A DNA stretch of 7,713 bases from Actinomycetota bacterium (GTDB lineage Bacteria; Actinomycetota; Actinomycetes; S36-B12), in assembly GCA_009702725.1 (NCBI GenBank), contig WLHM01000053.1:1-7713 (forward strand), written 5' to 3'. The notes beneath the pieces were generated by a model. It made no database searches. It was not told the origin of the DNA and was given only the letters and a program-made list of their open reading frames with translations. Position numbers and translations under genes: made by a program. Of the stretch, positions 1-5,279 are shown piece after piece. Every line of letters begins with the position of its first letter. Position 1 is the first letter of the stretch.

Positions 1-2
1 AC

Positions 3-437
3 GGCCTGGCCGGCCCAGGTTCGGTCCCCCACGTCACCATCGTTGGCGATGATGCAGCGGCCTATGTTTCACAGACTTATCTTGACGATGTGCGCCTCGG
101 GGTGCAGCGTGCGTACTGGTATTACTGGTACGCCCCGACCACCCTTCTTGGTATCAACATGATTGATGGTTCGGCCCCAGCAATCGGATACCAGAACACC
201 TATAACTGGCTAGTTGGTGGCGATGTGAATTGCTCAACGGCCGCGGTGAACATTTGTTCTATCAATAAGGCCGGCGTAATATCGACGGTTGCCTGGGCCA
301 GCACCGGCTCGGGTGCATTTACCGTGCCCGCAGGGGCTACCGTTCAGACCACAGCAGCAGGAGTCACGACCCCCGTGGTCGCCGGCTCCCCCGTAACGAT
401 TGGAATCATGCCAACATGGTTCGGCGCAGCAAGTTAG
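3..437 (+). CDS. Secreted glycoside hydrolase-like protein, C-terminal part only
   Basis: Partial gene that enters from the left edge in the frame beginning at base 3 and ends at TAG 435-437. The 144 visible residues align along their whole length with residues 284-429 of the next gene. Shared blocks are GLAGPG, a TY-DD-R-G-R stretch, the aromatic YWY-x-W strand, LLG, NW-VGG/S, VAWA-TG and PAG. I infer the same product: an exported clan GH-A (GH39/GH5-like) glycosidase with a TIM barrel and a small beta-rich C-terminal domain. In the neighbour the nucleophile Glu lies four residues before this block, so the catalytic part is just outside the window and activity cannot be judged. Two cysteines eight residues apart match a pair in the paralogue and suggest an extracytoplasmic disulfide. 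The last 22 bases overlap the next gene in another frame, which suggests translational coupling. The substrate is unknown. Confidence 0.8.
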   Translation, partial: GLAGPGSVPHVTIVGDDAAAYVSQTYLDDVRLGVQRAYWYYWYAPTTLLGINMIDGSAPAIGYQNTYNWLVGGDVNCSTAAVNICSINKAGVISTVAWASTGSGAFTVPAGATVQTTAAGVTTPVVAGSPVTIGIMPTWFGAAS

Positions 438-1705
438 TCCTAGTTTCAACCCTTTTCACCGCATCAGCACTTGCGCTTAGCGCTTGCGGTGGGGCGGCTA
501 ACCCGACGCCAACTTCGGCTGCGCCGTCGGTGGCCCCATCGATCGCAGCAGATGCGGTGCAACCCACTCTGGTGGGTATGCACATTGAAGGTGTTGAAGC
601 TGAAGCTTGGGCCTCGGCACCATTTGGGGCGCTTCGGCTTTGGGATAACGGCACCGCTTGGTCGCAGATCGAACTTGAAAAAGGCAAGTACAAGTGGGAT
701 AACCTTGAAGGCGCGCTGAACAATGCCGAGGCCAAAGGTATGACCGACATCATGCTGGTGCTCGGCACTACCCCCGAGTGGGCGGCCCGCGACTTCACCG
801 ACACGGTCTACCCGCCTTACCCCGGTGCCAACAGCGCGCCGAAGGATTTCGCCGATTGGGATAACTGGGTTACCGCGGTGGTATCGCGCTATAAGGGCCG
901 CATCACCAGCTACGAGATCTGGAACGAGGCGAACCTTGCCGATTTCTTTAGCGGTACCCCCGAGGAAATGGCCGATCTCACCGCCCGCGCCTACAAAATC
1001 ATTAAAGATATTGACCCCGAGGCCACCGTGGTGTCAGCCTCACCGGCACTTCGCCTGACTAAGGCCTTTGATAATTTTTACCCCGCTTACCTAAAAGCAC
1101 TGGCGGCCAAGAATTGGCCGATTGACGTACTTGCTATCCATACGTACCCGACAGGTGAGGGCGACCCGGTTGCGCGCGGGCTTTTGATCGATATCGTCAA
1201 GAAAGCCATCACGGCGGCAGGCGCCCCGGCGGATATGCCGCTATGGGATACCGAGCTCAACTACGGGCTCGCCGGCCCAGGCCCGATCCCGAAGACCGAG
1301 ATCACCGGGGCAAAAGCAGCTGGTTGGGTTGTTCGCACCTATATCGATGACCTGCGCTACGGGATAGCGCGTTCCTATTGGTACATCTGGTCTCTCGGGC
1401 CCATCCCGCTCCTAGGTGTTCAGGCTTTCACCGGCACCGATGCCGAGCAGGGCTTCTTTGCCCTAGAAAACTGGGTAGTCGGGTCCACCTTTGATGGTTG
1501 TGACGAGGCTGGTGGCGCCATCACCTGCAACTTCTCGCGCGACGGGCAAAAATCGGTGGTGGCTTGGGCACAGACTGGCGAGGTGCCTTACACCGCGCCC
1601 GCAGGCACCCAATTGGTCTGCGATCCACTGGCTAATTGCCAAGAGTCGGCCGCCGAAGCCGTCATCACGCTCACCGAGGTACCGGTCCGGATCTACCTGC
1701 AATAA
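416..1705 (+). CDS. Lipoprotein glycoside hydrolase, clan GH-A (GH39/GH5-like)
   Basis: Predicted lipid-anchored glycosidase of 429 residues acting outside the membrane. Residues 1-24 form a lipoprotein signal: MVRRSK, a hydrophobic core, then lipobox LSAC with C24 as the lipidated cysteine. A Thr/Pro/Ala/Ser linker to about residue 48 follows. Residues 50-330 look like a TIM barrel, with an early GMHIEG strand, ALRLWDNG, WSQIELEKGKYKWD, VLGTTPEWA (113-123), EIWNEAN (167-173), IHTYP (241-245), LWDTELNYG (276-284) and YWYIW (321-325). By clan GH-A convention E171 is the acid/base and E280 the nucleophile. The C-terminal region (about 345-429) is beta-rich, with cysteine pairs C362/C371 and C402/C408 that may form disulfides. 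The start ATG is fixed by the signal peptide. The Shine-Dalgarno is weak (GGAA at 402-405), so coupling to the upstream overlapping paralogue is likely. GH39 and GH5 cannot be separated by eye, and the substrate is unknown. The context suggests a surface or exported polysaccharide. Confidence 0.85.
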   Translation: MVRRSKLVLVSTLFTASALALSACGGAANPTPTSAAPSVAPSIAADAVQPTLVGMHIEGVEAEAWASAPFGALRLWDNGTAWSQIELEKGKYKWDNLEGALNNAEAKGMTDIMLVLGTTPEWAARDFTDTVYPPYPGANSAPKDFADWDNWVTAVVSRYKGRITSYEIWNEANLADFFSGTPEEMADLTARAYKIIKDIDPEATVVSASPALRLTKAFDNFYPAYLKALAAKNWPIDVLAIHTYPTGEGDPVARGLLIDIVKKAITAAGAPADMPLWDTELNYGLAGPGPIPKTEITGAKAAGWVVRTYIDDLRYGIARSYWYIWSLGPIPLLGVQAFTGTDAEQGFFALENWVVGSTFDGCDEAGGAITCNFSRDGQKSVVAWAQTGEVPYTAPAGTQLVCDPLANCQESAAEAVITLTEVPVRIYLQ

Positions 1706-1719
1706 GCCATAAGTCCCCC

Positions 1720-1755
1720 GAAAAGCCCCTGCACCCCATGGTGGAGGGGCTTTTC
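1720..1755 (+). terminator. Rho-independent-type terminator after the glycosidase genes
   Basis: A perfect 11-bp inverted repeat, GAAAAGCCCCT (1720-1730) and AGGGGCTTTTC (1745-1755), encloses a loop that can pair further (CACC with GGTG around a CCAT tip). It begins 14 bases after the TAA of the glycosidase gene. The T run lies inside the 3' arm, with a matching A run in the 5' arm, so the element is symmetric and could work in both directions. It separates the glycosidase pair from the transferase gene. Confidence 0.85.
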
Positions 1756-1782
1756 GCTGGTAACGTTGGGGCTCAGAGCGCA

Positions 1783-1790
1783 GGAAGGGG
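1783..1790 (+). promoter_or_regulatory. Ribosome binding site of the sugar-phosphate transferase
   Basis: A purine-rich GGAAGGGG lies 6 bases before the GTG at 1797 and supports that codon as the start. The next possible in-frame start (TTG) lies within the first membrane helix and would destroy it, so the repeat-bearing N-terminus is very likely translated. A promoter for this gene should lie between the terminator and here. TAACGT at 1761-1766 fits a loose -10, but no convincing -35 accompanies it. Confidence 0.7.
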
Positions 1791-1796
1791 TGGTAC

Positions 1797-3314
1797 GTGG
1801 AGATTGAAGAATCCCCGGCAACCGCTGCCCCGGCAACCGCTGCCCCGGCAACCGCTGCCCCGGCAACTCCGGCACGAATCGGCTGGTCCGAAGCCCATTC
1901 CCACCGCGATCGCCCCCACCTACGCCGTGACCCGCTGCGCGTCTATGCCATCCGGGTATTCATTTTGGATGTCTTAGCCGTGACCTTGGCTGGCATCACC
2001 GGCTTCATCCTGCGCTGGGCTATCCCATTTAATGTCGAGATCAATGATCCAACATATGTGTCGCTAGTTGTGATCGTGGTAATCGCGTGGGTTTTGGTTT
2101 TAGTACTTCGTGGTGCGTACGACACTCGAGTACTAGGTGTTGGCTCCGAAGAATTCAAACGCGTCGTCGCAGCTACCGCCACAGTTTTTGGCGCGGTTGC
2201 GATCGTGGTGTTCGCCTTCAAGATTGATCTATCCCGTGGGTTCGTCCTGATTACCTTCGTTACCGGTTTAGCCTTGCTGTTGATCGTGCGTTGGGCGCTG
2301 CGCTCTTGGCTGCGGCACGAACGTAGGTACGGGCACTTCCTACATCGCACGATTGTTATTGGAGCCGAACCCCAGAAGTCCGAAATCGTCGACATGCTCG
2401 ATCGCGACCCGGTCGCGGGCTTCACAGTGGTTGACGTTATTGATGAGCCGCCGGCCGATGTTGATAGCGCCGGACTTGATAGATGGCTTGATGAAGTCAT
2501 GACCCGCATCGCACTCGAGGACGCCGATACCGTTGCGGTTGCTGGCTCCCCGGCCCTTGGCCATCAAGTTGTTCAGCGTTTATCGTGGCGGCTCGAAGGC
2601 CCACGTGTTGATCTCCTGGTTGCACCTGCGGTCGGCGACGTCGCCGGCCCGCGGGTGACAATGCGTATGGCTGCCGATCTTCCGTTGCTGCATCTTGATG
2701 AGCCGCATCTGACCGGCCCAAAGCGCGCAATCAAACGCGGCCTCGACATCCTTGCGGGAGTTTTATTCTTCTTGATCTTCTTGCCGTTCATGATCGTTGC
2801 TGGCATCGGCACGAAGTTGAGCAGCCGCGGCCCGATGTTCTACTTCCAAGAACGTATTGGGCGCGGTGGTGGGGTAATCACTGTTGCGAAATTCCGAACC
2901 ATGCGTGTTGGTGCTGATCAAGAGCGCGAAGCTGTTATTGGCGCACCCGATGCCTCCATCGTTGATCGTTACAAGCAAGATCCGCGAATTACGTCATTCG
3001 GGCGGGTGCTGCGCCGCTGGTCGATCGATGAAATGCCGCAGATCTTCAATGTCATCGGCGGCACCATGTCACTTGTTGGCCCCAGGCCGGTACTCGTTTC
3101 CGAATTGCCCCTCTTTGCCGACGCCGACCATCGCCGCCACCTGACAAAACCGGGCCTGACAGGCCTCTGGCAGGTCTCCGGACGCAAGCAGGTGGAGTGG
3201 GATGAGCGCATGCGCATGGATCTTGACTATGTAGAGCACTGGTCACCGGCCCTGGATTTGGTCATTGTGGCCAAAACCATCAAAGTCGTCCTGATCGGTC
3301 ACGGCGCTTACTAG
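1797..3314 (+). CDS. Polyprenyl-phosphate sugar-1-phosphate transferase (WbaP/WcaJ type)
   Basis: Priming enzyme of exopolysaccharide or surface-glycan synthesis. It moves a sugar-1-phosphate from a nucleotide sugar to undecaprenyl (or decaprenyl) phosphate at the inner face of the membrane. Its 505 residues have the classical large layout. A hydrophilic Pro/Ala/Thr N-terminal tail (1-48) precedes four membrane helices (about 50-72, 86-106, 122-141, 147-165). A Rossmann-like CoA_binding_3-type domain follows (about 183-300, beginning TIVIGAEPQ). The catalytic Bac_transf domain (309-505) starts with KRGLDILA and its membrane-inserted helix (312-336). It continues with FYFQERIGRGG, VAKFRTMR, DPRITSFGRVLRRWSIDEMPQ, MSLVGPRP and LTKPGLTGLWQVSGR. 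D411-E412 is the catalytic Asp-Glu pair known from PglC-type enzymes. The GTG start is supported by GGAAGGGG 6 bases upstream. The PATAA repeats in the tail are unusual. The specific sugar cannot be told from sequence, so no symbol is given. Confidence 0.95.
   Translation: MEIEESPATAAPATAAPATAAPATPARIGWSEAHSHRDRPHLRRDPLRVYAIRVFILDVLAVTLAGITGFILRWAIPFNVEINDPTYVSLVVIVVIAWVLVLVLRGAYDTRVLGVGSEEFKRVVAATATVFGAVAIVVFAFKIDLSRGFVLITFVTGLALLLIVRWALRSWLRHERRYGHFLHRTIVIGAEPQKSEIVDMLDRDPVAGFTVVDVIDEPPADVDSAGLDRWLDEVMTRIALEDADTVAVAGSPALGHQVVQRLSWRLEGPRVDLLVAPAVGDVAGPRVTMRMAADLPLLHLDEPHLTGPKRAIKRGLDILAGVLFFLIFLPFMIVAGIGTKLSSRGPMFYFQERIGRGGGVITVAKFRTMRVGADQEREAVIGAPDASIVDRYKQDPRITSFGRVLRRWSIDEMPQIFNVIGGTMSLVGPRPVLVSELPLFADADHRRHLTKPGLTGLWQVSGRKQVEWDERMRMDLDYVEHWSPALDLVIVAKTIKVVLIGHGAY
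1815..1867 (+). repeat. 15-bp tandem repeat in a coding region, 3.5 copies
   Basis: The unit CCGGCAACCGCTGCC occurs three times without mismatch (1815-1829, 1830-1844, 1845-1859), and the first 8 bases occur a fourth time (1860-1867). It is in frame with the transferase gene and encodes Pro-Ala-Thr-Ala-Ala repeats at residues 7-21, followed by PATPA. Because the unit is a multiple of three, slippage would change tail length without breaking the frame. The encoded segment precedes the first membrane helix and should be cytoplasmic. Confidence 0.97.
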
Positions 3315-3335
3315 CGGCCGCGGCCTTTCTATACT
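3307..3335 (+). promoter_or_regulatory. Probable promoter for a leaderless DUF4012 transcript
   Basis: TATACT at 3330-3335 differs from the sigma-70 -10 consensus at one base. CTTACT at 3307-3312 is a weak -35 candidate at 17-base spacing and overlaps the stop of the preceding gene. The -10 is followed by six bases (CATCTA) and then the GTG at 3342, so transcription should start at or one base before the start codon. No Shine-Dalgarno is present. This is the usual arrangement for leaderless genes in Actinomycetota. Confidence 0.65.
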
Positions 3336-3341
3336 CATCTA

Positions 3342-5279
3342 GTGTCACGCCCAAGGCCTTTTGTCCTGCTCGGCCTGGCTTTCGTGGTACTCGCGGGCGG
3401 GTTCGTGCTGTGGCTCCAAATCGGCCTGATGTCGTCTTTAGTCTCTGTGGCCTTGGGCGCTCGTAATTTCCAAACCGGTCTTACCGGGGCGGTTGATCAA
3501 CTTACGGCCGGCGACTATGAAGCAGCGTTGGCGAATTTTGACGAAGTGCAGTCCGCGGCTGATCTGGTGCGCGCCTCAACCGGTGGGCCACAAGTCCAAT
3601 TGGTCGGCTCAATCCCGGGCTTCGCGACGGCGGTTGATAACTGGCGAGTTTTAGCAGTTGCCGCGAGTGACATAACCACCAGCACCGGAGAGCTACTCAG
3701 TATTTTTGGTGACCTCTCGGGTAAGAGCGGTGAAGTGAAGATCTTCAGCGATGGGGCGATTGACATCGAGTTGCTTAAACAGTTACCTCCACGAGTTGCC
3801 GCGGTTAACACCAGCATCAATGACAGTGTTGCTCAATTGAAGTTGGTGAACACGAGCGGCCCGGCTGCCGGGTTTCTGGCCACGGTGCAAGCGAAAGCCT
3901 TAAAGGAAGCGAAACCAGTTCAGCGGGCGGTTAGTGCACTTGTTGATCTGGCACCACTTCTCCCCGATGCACTCGGGGCGAATACGCCAAAGCGATATCT
4001 GATTGCAATCGGCAATCAAGCCGAGATGCGGGCATCAGGTGGTGCGCCGCTCACCTTGGTATTGGTGGAGTTCGATGATGGCCGCATTTCGATCCCTATT
4101 AAGGGGCAGACCAGTACGCAGTTGTATCCACCACTGAATGCACCAGTGCAATGGTGGGGGCCGGCTGGTAATCCATTTTTCCCAACGAATCCGCGTAATG
4201 CCCCGATGGTCGTTGCCAACACGCATCCGTCGCTCCTTTATTCGGCGCGCGAGATGTCCGGTGCGTGGATCGGCGGTGACTATCCGGAGGTTGACGGTGT
4301 AATCACCCTTGACCTCAGTTCTATTGCGGCGGTGTTAAATGCCATCGGGCCAATTGCATCACCGACATACGGTGAGGTCACCGGTGACCGACTAGGTCAG
4401 TTGCTACTAGTTGAAGCTTATGAAAAATTCGGGGTGGCCGAATTCACCGCGCGCCAAGAAGCCAACCAACAATTACTTGACGAGTTGCTATCGCGGTTAC
4501 TCTCGGGTGAGAATTTAGTGTCGGTATCGAAAGCAATCGCAAGTACCGCCCCAGGCCGACACTTCCAGGTCTGGATGCGCGATACCCGGTTTGAGAACTT
4601 CATTTTGGAAAGCGGCGCCGGTGGCTCAGTGCGTGACCCCGGGGTCGGCGATTGGTCTGCGGTTTACACGCAAAACGGAAACCAGAGCAAGGTTGACGTG
4701 TTCCAGCAACGAAATGTTTTGGTTTCAGCCCAGATGAAAACTGACGGATCTGCTCACGTCACACAACTAATGACGGTCACCAATGCCACCCCGGCGGAGC
4801 GCCCGGAGGGCCCCCCTGAGCGCATTGGGTACGAGACCAGTTGGCTAAAAGCCGCGTACTTGCTCTACGTGCCAAATGCCGCAACTAACTACAGCTCTTA
4901 CTACCCGCAGGGTTTTACCGTTCGGTCCTTTAAGGATCACCAGCAATATGGTCGAGGGTTCGCCGATGATGGATTTGGGCAAAAGTTAGTCCGAGTGGTG
5001 GGATGGACGGCCCCGGGTGCCAAGGCGGAGGTTTCTGTCTCATATGACTTGCCCGCTGGGACTTTCACTGCCCCCGACGGCAGCCTTGTATACACCTTGC
5101 AGGCCGAGCCGCAATCGATTTGGAATGACGCGACGCTAACCGTGCGTGTCACACCGCCCACAGGGTGGCGGGCGGTTGATGATCTGGGAATGATGATTGA
5201 CGCCGACGGCGTCGCTGAACTCAGCGCGGTGCTAAGTGGCCAGGTCAGCGTCGCCATCGCCATGAAGCCGGCCAGCTGA
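3342..5279 (+). CDS. Membrane-anchored DUF4012 domain protein
   Basis: Protein of 645 residues recognised as the DUF4012 family, which has no firmly assigned reaction and is often found in actinobacterial polysaccharide loci. Residues 7-29 form one N-terminal membrane helix, so the rest should lie outside the cytoplasm. Residues 40-205 look helical and include the QLTAGDYEAALANFDEV stretch and a GSIPGF motif. The diagnostic block is PKRYLIAIGNQAEMRASGG (216-234), followed by LVEFDDGRISI. A downstream family region has VDGVITLDLSSIAAVLNAIGP (317-337). Residues about 455-640 look beta-rich, with alternating strands and Tyr-rich patches (YSSYYPQGF). The GTG at 3342 is the only workable start: the frame closes upstream at the TAG ending the transferase gene, nothing between can initiate, and later starts would cut the membrane helix. 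There is no Shine-Dalgarno. It shares the frame of the upstream gene, 27 bases away. A role in polymer assembly or wall attachment is inferred from context only. Confidence 0.88.
   Translation: MSRPRPFVLLGLAFVVLAGGFVLWLQIGLMSSLVSVALGARNFQTGLTGAVDQLTAGDYEAALANFDEVQSAADLVRASTGGPQVQLVGSIPGFATAVDNWRVLAVAASDITTSTGELLSIFGDLSGKSGEVKIFSDGAIDIELLKQLPPRVAAVNTSINDSVAQLKLVNTSGPAAGFLATVQAKALKEAKPVQRAVSALVDLAPLLPDALGANTPKRYLIAIGNQAEMRASGGAPLTLVLVEFDDGRISIPIKGQTSTQLYPPLNAPVQWWGPAGNPFFPTNPRNAPMVVANTHPSLLYSAREMSGAWIGGDYPEVDGVITLDLSSIAAVLNAIGPIASPTYGEVTGDRLGQLLLVEAYEKFGVAEFTARQEANQQLLDELLSRLLSGENLVSVSKAIASTAPGRHFQVWMRDTRFENFILESGAGGSVRDPGVGDWSAVYTQNGNQSKVDVFQQRNVLVSAQMKTDGSAHVTQLMTVTNATPAERPEGPPERIGYETSWLKAAYLLYVPNAATNYSSYYPQGFTVRSFKDHQQYGRGFADDGFGQKLVRVVGWTAPGAKAEVSVSYDLPAGTFTAPDGSLVYTLQAEPQSIWNDATLTVRVTPPTGWRAVDDLGMMIDADGVAELSAVLSGQVSVAIAMKPAS

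Noticed and set aside
406..804. Open frame of 132 codons on the minus strand opposite the glycosidase signal region.
   Set aside because: It is antisense to a gene with clear motifs, has no ribosome site, and its Ser/Ala-rich composition reflects the opposite strand's codon bias.
1761..1766. TAACGT as a -10 element for the transferase gene.
   Set aside because: It fits TAnnnT, but no plausible -35 exists at proper spacing and the upstream bases belong to the terminator. The evidence is too weak for a separate feature.
1636..1977. Plus-strand frame of 113 codons spanning the terminator.
   Set aside because: It crosses the end of the glycosidase gene, the hairpin and the start of the transferase gene, and reads the 15-bp repeat as Arg/Gln/Pro. 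It has no family features.
1943..2509. Long (188-codon) minus-strand open frame inside the transferase gene.
   Set aside because: The sense strand encodes recognisable membrane helices and a Rossmann-like domain. The antisense product is a Thr/Ser/Lys-rich shadow without domains.
3314..3330. Palindrome GGCCGCGGCC followed by TTTCT after the transferase stop, as a possible terminator.
   Set aside because: As a hairpin it allows only a very short stem with almost no loop, and the T run is short. It also overlaps the promoter spacer, so it is more likely incidental G+C-rich sequence.
3312..3344. The transferase and DUF4012 genes lie in the same frame, separated by one TAG and nine sense codons, suggesting a broken fusion or stop readthrough.
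   Set aside because: Both proteins have complete family-typical ends and their own starts. The nine codons contain the -10 element, and no readthrough signal is visible.
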